From NCBI RefSeq assembly GCF_000613845.1, contig NZ_BAJT01000015.1, forward strand, positions 1-64,000: DNA of 64,000 nucleotides. Direction: 5' to 3'. The position numbers were made by a program, and so were the translations under genes. Numbering within the stretch: the first letter of the stretch is position 1; every line of letters begins with the position of its first letter. Below are positions 51,059 to 60,693 of this stretch, in pieces. The notes beneath the pieces are model-generated. The model ran no database searches, was not told the origin of the DNA, and worked only from the letters and a program-made list of their open reading frames with translations. The stretch comes from Asaia astilbis JCM 15831. GTDB taxonomy: Bacteria; Pseudomonadota; Alphaproteobacteria; Acetobacterales; Acetobacteraceae.

Positions 51059-52640
51059 TAATGGGCACCTCCGGCCGGGCCTTTTTTAGCCATCGGAGAC
51101 AGCAGGAAGCAGAAGGGAACGACACAGAACGCCATGATGCCGATCACCATGAAGGTCTGGTTGTACGCCACCATGGATACCTGCTGCATGAAGCTCTGAT
51201 AGTAACTATGGACAGCAAACTGATGGGCCGCAGGCGACGGCAAGCCTGCATCCACGGCCACCTTTTGCACTGTGTTCAGATAGTCCTGCCCATTGGCATT
51301 ATAATCGGAAGACCAATGCGCCATCAGGCTTTGCCGCACCTGCTTGGTTTCGGTCACAGCGGCCGTCGCGAGTGAGATGGCCAACGAGCCGATATAATTG
51401 CGCGACATGCTGAACATTGCCGACGCATCCGAATTCAACTCCTTGGGCAAGGTCGAATAGGCAATGGTCGAAAGCGGCACGAAGAGGAACGCGAGCGCCG
51501 ATGTCTGAAAGACACGGTATCGCACAAGCTCGGCATAGCTCGTCGTCGGAACGAGCTGCGCCGAATAGAAGAGCGCAAGCCCCATGATGAAGAAGCCACA
51601 GGCGATCAGATAGCGCACCTGCACGACGCCCATCAGTTTTCCGACGATGGGGATGAGACAGATGATCACCGCGCCACCCGGCGCCAGCACCTGACCCGAT
51701 ATGGTCGCCGTATAGCCAAGAACCTGCTGTGCGAATTGAGGACGATAATCGCGGACGAGTAGAGAAGCGCCCCGACCATGGCCATCAGAAACGTGCTCAC
51801 GGCAAAGTTGCGATCTTTGAAAATGGCAAGATTCAAAAGCGGGTTCTTGGCGCGCAGCAACCAGATGATCGCGCCAATCACACCAACGGCACCGAGCACG
51901 GCCATGGTGATGATGAAGGGCGACCCGAACCAGTCATCGTCTTCACCGCGATCGGCCATGATCTCAAGACAGCCAAGGCCGAGCGTGATCAGGCAGATGC
52001 CGATGACGTCGATCTTCTCGCGTTTCTGCTTCTCCCACGGTGGATCCTCGACCAAGGCCGACACGCCCACCAGCGTCAAAAGACCGAACGGTACGTTGAC
52101 GTAGAAAATCCAGCGCCACGAGAAATTATCGACGAGATAGCCACCCAGAAGCGGACCGAGAATAGGTGCAACGATGGTGGCCAGAGCCGTCAGACCGAAT
52201 GCGGCACCGCGTTTTTCGGGCGGAAACGTATCGAGGATGATGGATTGCTGGTTCGGCTGCAATCCGCCGCCGAACAGACCCTGCATCAGACGAAAGATGA
52301 TCAGCATCGGCAGGCTCGTCGACAATCCACACAGAAAGGACGACACCGTGAACATGGCAATACAGATCAGAAAGTAGCGCTTGCGCCCGAGCAGCTTGCC
52401 GAACCATGCCGAGATCGTCAGCACGATACCGTTGGCGACCAAATAGGCGGTCAATGCCCAGGTCGCATCGTCGTAGGAACTGCCAAGCGCGCCCGCGATA
52501 TGGGGCAACGCCACATTGATGATGGTGGTGTCGAGCACCTCCATGAAAGCGCCCAGCGTCACCACAACTGCAATCAGCCAGGGGTTTGCTTTCGGCTTCC
52601 AGCTGGAATGGTCGGCTTTGTCGCTGGACGCGTCGCTCAT
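51058..52640 (-). CDS. emrB: DHA2-family multidrug MFS transporter, EmrB-like (one frameshift)
   Basis: A 14-segment proton-driven exporter of about 527 residues. Motifs include LDTTIINVALPHIAGALG (DHA2 motif near the first segment), GKLLGRKRYFL (motif A) and LGPLLGGYLVDNFSWRWIFYVNVP (motif C and following). The frame breaks at about 51740: SSAIIVL continues as QFAQQVLGYTATISGQVLAPGG, repaired by one added base. Start overlaps the emrA stop by four bases. Substrate is unknown. Confidence 0.9.
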
Positions 52641-53757
52641 GGGACAGTCACCGTCGGAACGACAGAAACACCAAGCGGCAGCGGCACGTTCGGGTCGAGA
52701 CCGCTATCGATCAGGATCTTGACCGGAACACGCTGGACGATCTTCACGAAATTGCCGGTCGCATTTTCAGGCGGGAAGGCGCTGAACGCCGAGCCTGCAC
52801 CGAGCTGAATCGAGTCGACATGACCATGAAGCTTGAGGTTCGGGTAGGAGTCGACCTCGATCTCGGCCTTCTGACCGGCACGCATTTTGGCGATCTGCGT
52901 TTCCTTGAAATTGGCAACCACCCAGACTTCAGGCTCGACGATTGAGAACAGCTTCTGCCCAGTCTGCACGAAATCGCCCTGCTCGACATTACGCTGCGAA
53001 ATCCAGCCATCATGGGGCGCCCGCAGTTCTGTCCAGCCAAGGTTGAGCTGCGCCTGCACGAGATCAGCTTCTGCAGCCTTGAGAGCCGCTTTCTGCTGCT
53101 GCATGGACGATTCCTGATTATCGATATTCGCCTGCACAGGGGTGGATTGCTGCAATTCACCCTCAGCGCGCATGACTTCAGCACGTGCCTGATCCAGCGC
53201 AGCCTTTGAATAATCGATGTCCTGCTGAGTCTCGCTGCGCGCGACACGCTATGCTGACGGCGATAATCGGTCTCGGCCTTGAAGAGCTGCGCCTGAGCAG
53301 AAGACAATGCGCCCTTTGCCGAAATCAGACGGCCCGGAAAGTTCTGCTTAGCGACCAGAACCATCTGCGTTGCCGCTGCAAAATTGGCCTGAGCCTGCGC
53401 GATGCTGGCCTCAGCCTTGTGCAGCGAAGCGAGATAGTCACGATCGTCGATCTTGACCAGAATCTGGCCCGCATGAACGAATTGGTTATCGTTCACCAGA
53501 AGCTGCGTGACATAACCATTGACGTGAGGCGCGACCGAAAGCTTGCGACCTGCCGTAAAGGCATCATCGGTTTCGATCTGGTTGCGGGTCAAAAGCCAGT
53601 ATCCCAGCCAGACAACCGCAATGACGGCAACGACCAGAATCAGGATCGCTATCTTGACCGGGCTGCGCTTCTTGCCCCCGTTCTGCTTACCCTGATCGTT
53701 CTTCTGCTCGTCATCGCCCTGCGATGCACGATTATCCTGCTCGTCGCCCTGCGCCAT
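52637..53757 (-). CDS. emrA: HlyD/EmrA-family membrane-fusion protein (one frameshift)
   Basis: Periplasmic adaptor of the EmrAB pump, about 373 residues. It has a Lys/Gln/Asp-rich cytosolic tail, then one membrane helix (IAILILVVAVIAVVWLGYWLL). It then shows TDDAFTAGRKLSVAPHVNGYV and a coiled coil. The C-terminus has LRAPHDGWISQRNVEQGDFV. The frame breaks at about 53252: YRRQHSVS continues as ARSETQQDIDYSKAALDQA, repaired by one added base. ATG 53757 has AGAGG six bases upstream. A TetR-like operator lies about 90 bases upstream. Confidence 0.88.
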
Positions 53758-54171
53758 GTGCATCCTCTCGGCGTTGTGCCCTCTCCTGAGGGACAACTCG
53801 GTTTTTGGGTCTGAAGACCCGAGTTCTATCGGCCGATCTGAAAATGACCGTTCGGTTCGGTCACGAACTAGCATAGCTGTTTGGGGCCATCAATCATCTG
53901 TTTCAGAGAATGTCTCGTCTTTCACGAACTGTTCGCAAACCCTTGAGGCTCAACCCTCACAGGGTTCCGCAGTTGCGTGACACTTTGAGGTTTTCCCCTC
54001 TCGATTCTTTTCGACATCGAAAAGGCCAAACCAGCTCTCTCTCCCCTTCCGGTTCATGGACACGCTTGCGTCGCGCCCCAGATATGGAAGAGGCCAGTCG
54101 ATCAGCTCATGATAGGGTTTGCGCTTCATGCCGCTTCTTGGGAAAACATCACCTATGGTAAGGGAGCGTCT
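53758..54171. other. Divergent intergenic region between emrA and moeA
   Basis: About 410 bases with no supported gene; it must hold the promoters of both the pump operon and the molybdenum cofactor operon. A TetR-type palindrome is at 53845-53863 and a small ATCGGCCGAT palindrome at 53830-53839. No molybdenum-cofactor riboswitch could be recognised. Confidence 0.5.
53845..53863. promoter_or_regulatory. TetR-type palindrome upstream of emrA
   Basis: TGACCG-N7-CGGTCA, a perfect 6-bp inverted repeat about 90 bases before the emrA start. ACCG/CGGT half-sites are common in operators of TetR-family drug-pump repressors. A TATGCT that could be a minus-10 box on the minus strand lies a few bases upstream (53870-53875). 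The repressor gene is not in this window. Confidence 0.5.
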
Positions 54172-55386
54172 ATGTTCGATCTGCTGACAGTAGAAATTGC
54201 CGACAGCCTCGTCAGGGATTCCGTCGCACCCTTCGGTCAGGAAACCGTCCCGCTTGAGCAGGCTGCCGGGCGCATCCTTCATCAGAGCGTGAAGGCGGAG
54301 CGCGCGCTTCCCCCCTATGACCGCGTCATCCTCGACGGAATCGCTGTCAGGTGGCAGCCGAACCTCTCGGCATTCACGCTTTGCGGCACCCAGCCGGCTG
54401 GCCACCCGCCCATAACGCTGCCGGACGCGCCTGTCTCAAACGGAACGGCCTCGGCCATCGCTGTCATGACGGGCTCGGTCCTCCCCTTCGGCACAGATAC
54501 CGTCATTCCGCGCGAGCACTTCAAGATCGCAGGGGATCAGGTGACGCTCCGAGAGGGCTGCCTTCCGTCAAAAGGACAGCACATCCACCCCAGAGGCGCG
54601 GATTGCGAAGCTGGAGCCATCCTCCTGCAAGCAGGCATCAGACTCACCTCGCCCGAGATGGCCATTCTGGCCGCCAATGGTGTCTCACATCCGAGCGTCA
54701 CGACTATTCCTTCGATCGCCATCATTTCGACAGGGGACGAGCTGGTCGCGCCCGATGCTCCTGTAGAAGCATGGCAGATCCGTCGTTCGAACGACTATGC
54801 AATCTCCGCCTCCCTGTCCCGCAAGGGGTTCACGCGGCAGGCTTTGTGCCTGTTACCCGACGACCTGCCACGCATGACCGAGAGCCTTGCCACATTGCTC
54901 GATCAGCATGACGTGCTGGTTCTGAGCGGGGGCGTTTCGATGGGGCAATTCGACTTCGTACCCAAGGCGCTGACCGCCCTCGGTGTCAAAACCGTGTTCT
55001 ACAAGGTGGCGCAGCGCCCCGGCAAACCGTTCTGGTTTGGCCTTTCCGCCAAAGGCCAGCCTGTTTTCGCGCTGCCCGGCAATCCCGTTTCCGCACTCGC
55101 CTGTTGCAGCCGACATGTCGTGCCCGCTTTGCTGGCGGCTCAGGGGCTTTCTGTGGCCCCCCTTCGTGTATTGCTCGACGCATCGCTGACGCCGCTCCCG
55201 ACCATGACCCGTTTCGTCCCGGTCCGTCTGATTCATGACGAGAACGGCGCCGCCCGTGCTCAGCCGCACCCGATGCCGACATCGGGCGATTTCAATCGTC
55301 TTGGCGTCACCCATGGTCTCGTCGAGCTCGCACCGGGTGAAACGCCTCTACCTCCCGGAAGCGTCGTGCCTTTTTATGAGTGGTGA
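54172..55386 (+). CDS. moeA: Molybdopterin molybdenumtransferase MoeA
   Basis: Inserts molybdate into adenylated molybdopterin. About 404 residues from ATG 54172, which has AAGGGAG upstream; longer in-frame starts would lack it. The N-terminal motif reads PPYDRVILDGIAVR in place of the usual PPFDNSAMDGYAVR but keeps the functional Asp. Later come ISTGDELV, SGGVSMGQFDFVPKAL (MoCF-domain signature) and ALPGNPVSALACCSRHV. First of moeA-moaA-C-D-E; its stop overlaps the moaA start by 11 bases. Confidence 0.92.
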   Translation: MFDLLTVEIADSLVRDSVAPFGQETVPLEQAAGRILHQSVKAERALPPYDRVILDGIAVRWQPNLSAFTLCGTQPAGHPPITLPDAPVSNGTASAIAVMTGSVLPFGTDTVIPREHFKIAGDQVTLREGCLPSKGQHIHPRGADCEAGAILLQAGIRLTSPEMAILAANGVSHPSVTTIPSIAIISTGDELVAPDAPVEAWQIRRSNDYAISASLSRKGFTRQALCLLPDDLPRMTESLATLLDQHDVLVLSGGVSMGQFDFVPKALTALGVKTVFYKVAQRPGKPFWFGLSAKGQPVFALPGNPVSALACCSRHVVPALLAAQGLSVAPLRVLLDASLTPLPTMTRFVPVRLIHDENGAARAQPHPMPTSGDFNRLGVTHGLVELAPGETPLPPGSVVPFYEW

Positions 55387-56413
55387 AACGTCTCTTCCTG
55401 ACGCGCCCCGGGATCGCCTCGCCCGGCCCTGGCATGATTTGCGTATTTCGGTCATGGACCGGTGCAACTTCCGATGCCCCTATTGCATGCCGCAATCGGT
55501 CTTTCATGACGATTTTGCCTTTCTCGCCCCGTCTCAACGCCTTGATTTCGATGCGATCATTCGCATCGCGCGGCTTTCAGCAGGTCTCGGTGTCAGTAAA
55601 CTTCGTCTGACGGGGGGTGAGCCTCTTCTCAGACCCAATCTTTCCACACTGGTGCAACAACTCACCTCCCTGCCGGGGATCGACGATGTCGCGCTCACGA
55701 CCAATGGCGTACTTTTGGGGCGCCATCTCGACGCCCTCCATGAGGCTGGCCTCTCGCGCCTGACGATCAGCCTAGACAGTCTCGATCCTGTTATTTTCAG
55801 CCAAATGAGCGGGGGCCGTGACGTCCTCAGCACCGTGCTGAGCGCTATCGACGCTGCGGCCCGACGCGGTTTTCCGGGCGGCATCAAGGTCAACACAGTG
55901 CTTCAGCGCGGCGTCAATGAGAAAGATATCCTGCCTCTCGTCGAGCGGTTTCGCCATTCGGGCATCATACTGCGGTTCATCGAATATATGGATGTCGGCA
56001 CGCGCAATCACTGGTCCGAAAGCGCCGTTGTTCCTTCGGCATCGGTTCTGGAGCGCATCGCCGCGCGCTGGCCGGTCGAACCCGTGGCACCGCATTATCG
56101 CGGCGAAGTGGCACAGCGCTATCGCTTTACCGATGGCGCAGGTGAAATCGGCTTTATCTCGTCTGTGACAGCCCCGTTTTGCGGTGATTGCTCGCGCGCG
56201 CGCCTGTCTTCTGACGGACAGCTCTACACCTGTCTTTTCGCGGATGAGGGCACCGATCTGCGCCCGGCTCTTGCCGATCCGGATGATCAGGCACTCGACA
56301 GGCAATTGCGTCACATCTGGCAAGGGCGCGGGGATCGTTATAGTGAAAAGAGAAACCCCGAGCCGCAACGCGCCTCGGGAGATCGCATCGAGATGTATTA
56401 TATCGGAGGCTGA
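55376..56413 (+). CDS. moaA: GTP 3',8-cyclase MoaA
   Basis: A radical-SAM enzyme for the first step of molybdopterin synthesis, about 345 residues. The SAM cluster is Cys30, Cys34, Cys37 (CNFRCPYC), followed by KLRLTGGEPLLR. The second cluster is in FCGDCSRARLSSDGQLYTC. The protein ends in the conserved GG. ATG 55376 lies inside the end of moeA. moaC follows one base after the stop. Confidence 0.94.
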   Translation: MSGETSLPDAPRDRLARPWHDLRISVMDRCNFRCPYCMPQSVFHDDFAFLAPSQRLDFDAIIRIARLSAGLGVSKLRLTGGEPLLRPNLSTLVQQLTSLPGIDDVALTTNGVLLGRHLDALHEAGLSRLTISLDSLDPVIFSQMSGGRDVLSTVLSAIDAAARRGFPGGIKVNTVLQRGVNEKDILPLVERFRHSGIILRFIEYMDVGTRNHWSESAVVPSASVLERIAARWPVEPVAPHYRGEVAQRYRFTDGAGEIGFISSVTAPFCGDCSRARLSSDGQLYTCLFADEGTDLRPALADPDDQALDRQLRHIWQGRGDRYSEKRNPEPQRASGDRIEMYYIGG

Positions 56414-56414
56414 A

Positions 56415-56912
56415 ATGGCGTCGCTGACCCATGTAGATGAAAGCGGGCAGCGCCCCCGTATGGTCGAGATCGGTGACAAGAGCGTCACGCGCCGCGAGGC
56501 CCATGCCCGAGCAAAACTGCGTTTCCCTCCCGAAGTCGCTCAAACACTGGCCGATGCCGGATATATGACGAGCAAGGGCGCGGTCCTGACCGTGGCACAG
56601 ATTGCAGGTATCATGGGCACCAAGGCGACCGCACAGCTGATCCCGCTCTGCCATCCCCTTTCTCTTACAGGATGCAAGGTAGAGATCACGATCGAGGATT
56701 GTGACGCCATTATCGATTGCCGCGTTAAATGCGAAGGCAAGACTGGGGTCGAGATGGAGGCCCTGACCGGTGCCACCGTCGCGGCACTGACGCTTTACGA
56801 TATGTGCAAGGCACTCAGCCACGACATGGTCATCCACGATGTTCGGCTGATGGGAAAAACCGGCGGCAAGCGCGATTTCGGGCACGATACTCATGATGCT
56901 GGCACGCCCTGA
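56415..56912 (+). CDS. moaC: Cyclic pyranopterin monophosphate synthase MoaC
   Basis: Converts the MoaA product to cyclic pyranopterin monophosphate. 165 residues with LTHVDESGQRPRMVEIGDK, AGIMGTKATAQLIPLCHPL and GVEMEALTGATVAALTLYDMCKA, all strongly conserved (the last in two parts). Ends ...GGKRDFGHDTHDAGTP. One base separates it from moaA and from moaD. Intact. Confidence 0.95.
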   Translation: MASLTHVDESGQRPRMVEIGDKSVTRREAHARAKLRFPPEVAQTLADAGYMTSKGAVLTVAQIAGIMGTKATAQLIPLCHPLSLTGCKVEITIEDCDAIIDCRVKCEGKTGVEMEALTGATVAALTLYDMCKALSHDMVIHDVRLMGKTGGKRDFGHDTHDAGTP

Positions 56913-56913
56913 G

Positions 56914-57156
56914 ATGCCTCGCCTCACTCTGGAGTATTTTGCTTCTCTTCGCGATGAAGCCGGATGCGCGCAAGAGCAGATCGAGAGCACTGCGCCAAGC
57001 CTGAGCGCTCTTTATGACGAACTCTCGCAGCGACACGGCTTCAGTCTGCCCGCCACCCGGCTGCGTGTCGCCGTTAATGCTGCTTTCGCCCCGTGGGACC
57101 AGTCGCCCAGAGATGGCGATCATGTTGTCTTCATTCCTCCGGTATCCGGCGGATGA
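56914..57156 (+). CDS. moaD: Molybdopterin synthase small subunit MoaD
   Basis: An 80-residue ubiquitin-fold sulfur carrier. It starts MPRLTLEYFASLRDEAG and ends in the required C-terminal GG (VVFIPPVSGG), which is thiocarboxylated to donate sulfur. A start at 56893 is possible but would overlap moaC. The stop overlaps the moaE start as ATGA, giving coupling with its partner subunit. Confidence 0.92.
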   Translation: MPRLTLEYFASLRDEAGCAQEQIESTAPSLSALYDELSQRHGFSLPATRLRVAVNAAFAPWDQSPRDGDHVVFIPPVSGG

Positions 57157-57587
57157 GCGCTTTTCTTCTGACAGAAACGCCGATTGATCCCACATCATTC
57201 AGCGCCGATCTACGGCGCGACGAAGCCGGCGGCTATTGCAGTTTCGAAGGTTGGGTCCGCAATCACAGCGACGGACAAGCCGTCCTCGGGCTCGATTATC
57301 AGGCTTACCCGGCTCTTGCCGAGACAGAGGCTCTTGCGGTGCTGAGGGAAGCGGAGGCCCGTTTCGATATCGTTGCGGCTTCGTGCATCCATCGCACAGG
57401 CTCGCTGGTAATCGGTGACATGGCCGTCTGGATTGGCGTGTCAGCCGCCCACCGCGATGCGGCCTTCACGGCCTGCCGCTTCGTGATCGACGAAATCAAG
57501 AAACGCGTACCTATCTGGAAGCGAGAACGCTACGCAGACGGGCATTCTGAATGGATCGCCTGCCATGAAGTGACTGAGAATTCCTGA
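57153..57587 (+). CDS. moaE: Molybdopterin synthase catalytic subunit MoaE
   Basis: The large subunit that inserts two sulfurs into cyclic pyranopterin monophosphate. About 144 residues. It has GGYCSFEGWVRNHSDG, YQAYPALAETEAL, HRTGSLVIGDMAVWIGV and VPIWKRERYADG (catalytic Lys region). It overlaps moaD by four bases and ends the operon, 36 bases from the convergent TSUP gene. Confidence 0.94.
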   Translation: MSAFLLTETPIDPTSFSADLRRDEAGGYCSFEGWVRNHSDGQAVLGLDYQAYPALAETEALAVLREAEARFDIVAASCIHRTGSLVIGDMAVWIGVSAAHRDAAFTACRFVIDEIKKRVPIWKRERYADGHSEWIACHEVTENS

Positions 57588-57623
57588 GATCGTAAGGATC
57601 CCGTCTCCCTCATGAGCCTTTCT

Positions 57624-58409
57624 TCAGATCAGACGCCAGCCCACGATAAACAGCACCAGCGCGAGCACCGTGCGCTGCACACGCTCATTCACGAGACCGA
57701 CGCAGAGGCTCCCCAGCACAATACCCGGTATGGATCCGCAGAGCAGTGAGACGAGCATCGGGACTTTCACCGCGCCAAGCCACCAATGCCCCATGCCTGC
57801 GATCAGAGTCAGGGGCACAGCATGAGCAATATCTGACCCCACGAGACGGGCCGTGCTGAGTGACGGGTAGAGCAGGATGAGCACAGTCATGCCGATGGCC
57901 CCAGCACCGACAGAAGACAGCGTGACCATCACGCCCAGCGCCGCACCGAGAACGACCGTCAGAATGGCTGCGCTGCGGGTAGACAATTCGCCTGCGTTAC
58001 GATGCGACCAGGCCTGCAATTCCTTGCGGAAGAACACGCTGGGCGCCGTAATCAGCAAGGCAACGCCGAGAACCGTTGAAACCAGTTTTGTCGTGTCATG
58101 GGACGGGCTGCCATACCAATGGAGAAAGAGCAGCGATGCCAAAGTGGCGGGCAGGCTTCCGGCAAGCATCCGCAGAACCACGCGCCACTCGACCGCCCCA
58201 CGCTGACCGTGAACCAGCGTACCGACCGATTTTGTAATGGCAGCGTAAAGCAGATCTGTGCCGACAGCGGCCTGGGGATGCACCTTGAACAGCAGGATCA
58301 GAAGCGGTGTCATCAAGGATCCGCCTCCGACTCCGGTCATACCAACCAGAAATCCGACACCCAGACCGGAGAGGATGAACAGCAGATTCAGATCGGCAAG
58401 CAGTGACAT
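57624..58409 (-). CDS. TSUP (TauE/SafE) family membrane permease
   Basis: A 261-residue membrane protein with about eight hydrophobic segments. It has the family's paired repeats: GFLVGMTGVGGGSLMTPLLIL in the N-half and GVMVTLSSVGAGAIGMTVLILL in the C-half, both split by a short loop. Members export or import sulfonates, sulfite or other organic anions; the substrate here is unknown. ATG 58409 is chosen because frames farther upstream run into the divergent pepA and lack any domain. Confidence 0.88.
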   Translation of the reverse strand: MSLLADLNLLFILSGLGVGFLVGMTGVGGGSLMTPLLILLFKVHPQAAVGTDLLYAAITKSVGTLVHGQRGAVEWRVVLRMLAGSLPATLASLLFLHWYGSPSHDTTKLVSTVLGVALLITAPSVFFRKELQAWSHRNAGELSTRSAAILTVVLGAALGVMVTLSSVGAGAIGMTVLILLYPSLSTARLVGSDIAHAVPLTLIAGMGHWWLGAVKVPMLVSLLCGSIPGIVLGSLCVGLVNERVQRTVLALVLFIVGWRLI

Positions 58410-58595
58410 GACAGGGCCTTGATGCGCATTTGGGGAATAAGGGATGATTAGGCCATATTCCCCCTCATTAATCAACGATCGTAGTGGTTTGAATTTAATA
58501 AACGATTTGACGTCGTTGTTATCGTGACCGCGCCTTGCCTTCTCCGGGCACGACGCCAATAGTGTCGCACCTCTCAGTTTAAGACCGGAAAGACC

Positions 58596-60092
58596 ATGCT
58601 CGACATCCAGATCCAGGCACCGTTTCCAATCCTTCAGGGCAAGGGCGCCCCGGAATCCGAGCAGACGCTCGTTCTGATTACAGGGCCGGATTTCGACAAC
58701 GCAAATGGCCCCTTTTCGCATCTCGATGCTGCCACAGGGGGCGCGCTGGGACGCGCTGTTGCCATCTCCCGCTTCAAGGGGCAGCGCGACCAGAGCTGCG
58801 TCCTGCTCGCCCCTTGCGCCGCTGTGGCGCGTATCGTGCTGATCGGCTGCGGGCCGGACGAAGAGCTGGATATTCCGACCATGGAAGCCGCTGGGGGGCA
58901 GGCAGCCAAGGCCGTGCACGACACGACTCATGCTGACCTCGCCTTTGCGGGGCGCTGTGCCGAGTTCGCCGCCCATGCCGCTTTTGGTGCCACCATCGGG
59001 CGCTACAGATTCGACCTCTATCACACAGAGGAAGCCGAGAACGCGCCGCAACTTCAGCGCCTGCACCTTGGTGTCGATAACCCGGATGCGCTGCGCGAGG
59101 AATGGGAAAGCCTCCGGGCCGTGGCGCAGGGCGTCTTTCGCGCGCGTGATCTCGTCAGCGAGCCGCCGAATATCCTGAACCCGCCCGAATTTGCGCGCCG
59201 TATCGAGACCCTGCGTGACCTTGGGGTCGAGGTCGAAATCCTCAATGCTGCCACCCTGCGCGAGCTGGGCTTTGGGGCTCTCCTCGGTGTAGCGCAGGGC
59301 AGTGATCAGGAAGCGCGCGTCGCGATCATGCGCTATCGCGGTTCCGAAGAAGCGCCGATCGCCTTCATCGGTAAAGGCGTAACGTTCGATTCAGGCGGCA
59401 TCTCTATCAAACCGGCAGCCGGCATGGATGAGATGAAGACGGATATGGGCGGCGCTGCGGCTGTCGTAGGAGCGCTTGAAGCCGTGGCCCGGCGCAAGGC
59501 GAAGACCCATGTCATCGGTGTGGTCGGTCTCGTGGAGAACATGCTATCGGGTAACGCCCAACGTCCGGGCGACGTGGTGCGCAGCTATGCTGGCAAGACC
59601 ATTGAAGTGCTCAATACCGATGCTGAAGGACGCCTCGTCCTCGCCGATGTCCTAGCCTATGCCAAAGAGCGGTTTCAGCCGCGCCTCATGGTCGATCTGG
59701 CGACACTCACCGGCGCCATCGTCGTCAGCCTCGGTCATGTTCGGGCTGGCCTGTTCAGCACCGACGATACGCTGGCCAACGCTCTTTTCGATGCGGGTGA
59801 AGAGACAGGCGAGGCCCTCTGGCGCATGCCAATGGGCAAAGCCTATGACCGCCAGCTCCGCTCCGATATCGCCGATATGAAGAACATTACCGGTCGCCCC
59901 GGCAGTTCGATCACGGCGGCCCAGTTTCTTGCCCGCTTTGTCGGCGATACACCCTGGGCGCATCTGGACATCGCAGGCGTGGCCTGGCGCTCCGATGCCG
60001 CACCGCAATGTCCCAAGGGAGCGACCGGGTTTGGTGTGCGCCTGCTCGACGCGCTGGTGCGCCGTCATGAGCAAAGTGACCGCGCTGCCTGA
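58596..60092 (+). CDS. pepA: Leucyl aminopeptidase (M17) PepA
   Basis: A cytosolic two-metal aminopeptidase of 498 residues. The C-terminal catalytic domain has GKGVTFDSGGISIKP (Lys and Asp metal ligands) and the family signature NTDAEGRLVLADVLAYA, with LATLTGA and ITAAQFLARFV after it. ATG 58596 follows GGAAAG. The stop overlaps the holC start (TGATG), an arrangement widespread in Proteobacteria. Intact. Confidence 0.95.
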   Translation: MLDIQIQAPFPILQGKGAPESEQTLVLITGPDFDNANGPFSHLDAATGGALGRAVAISRFKGQRDQSCVLLAPCAAVARIVLIGCGPDEELDIPTMEAAGGQAAKAVHDTTHADLAFAGRCAEFAAHAAFGATIGRYRFDLYHTEEAENAPQLQRLHLGVDNPDALREEWESLRAVAQGVFRARDLVSEPPNILNPPEFARRIETLRDLGVEVEILNAATLRELGFGALLGVAQGSDQEARVAIMRYRGSEEAPIAFIGKGVTFDSGGISIKPAAGMDEMKTDMGGAAAVVGALEAVARRKAKTHVIGVVGLVENMLSGNAQRPGDVVRSYAGKTIEVLNTDAEGRLVLADVLAYAKERFQPRLMVDLATLTGAIVVSLGHVRAGLFSTDDTLANALFDAGEETGEALWRMPMGKAYDRQLRSDIADMKNITGRPGSSITAAQFLARFVGDTPWAHLDIAGVAWRSDAAPQCPKGATGFGVRLLDALVRRHEQSDRAA

Positions 60093-60538
60093 TGAGCGAA
60101 ATCGGCTTCTACCATCTGACACGCTCGACACTCGAAGACGCGCTGCCCGCATTATTGAGCCGCACGCTCGATGCCGGGCAGCGCGCCGTCATACGCTGTC
60201 GGGATGCAAGTCAGGTCAAACAGCTCGATGAAGCGCTCTGGAAAGCGAAGTCCCCTCTCTGGGTTCCGCATGGTAGCCAGAGCATGGGGCATGGGCCACG
60301 CCAGCCGATCTGGCTGACCAAAGGCGATGACGTACCCAACGAAGCGCGTTTTCTCTTCCTGCTCGACGGGGGGCAGGAAGAGGGTCTTGAGCAGTTCGAC
60401 CGTATCTTTACCCTGTTCGACGGCAACGATGCAGAGGCGGTCTCACGTGCCCGCACGCTCTGGACCAGAGTAAAACAGGAAGGCCATACGCTGGCCTATT
60501 GGCAGCAGCAGGAACGTGGCTGGAAGAAAGCGGGATAA
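60092..60538 (+). CDS. holC: DNA polymerase III subunit chi
   Basis: The chi subunit of the clamp-loader complex that contacts single-strand-binding protein, 148 residues. It has the N-terminal MSEIGFYHLTRSTLEDALP and the middle WVPHGSQSMGHGPRQPIWLT typical of HolC. The C-terminal ARTLWTRVKQEGHTLAYWQQQ helix is also typical. Translationally coupled to pepA. Intact. Confidence 0.92.
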   Translation: MSEIGFYHLTRSTLEDALPALLSRTLDAGQRAVIRCRDASQVKQLDEALWKAKSPLWVPHGSQSMGHGPRQPIWLTKGDDVPNEARFLFLLDGGQEEGLEQFDRIFTLFDGNDAEAVSRARTLWTRVKQEGHTLAYWQQQERGWKKAG

Positions 60539-60693
60539 CCGCCACGCCAGATCCTCTCTGACACACTAAATCTTGCTCATCACAAGACGATCATCAAGAA
60601 ATCTCCTCTGATATTACTGCGTTTACTGATCATCTATCAGGCTAATGACGTTTAATACGAAAAACGCCATAGCCTCTTCAGGAAAGAAAGATC

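Noticed and set aside
57624-59066. Large protein formed by extending the TSUP frame upstream
   Set aside because: The extra 219 residues run through the divergent pepA gene in antisense, have no domain, and the TSUP domain begins exactly at the internal ATG 58409.
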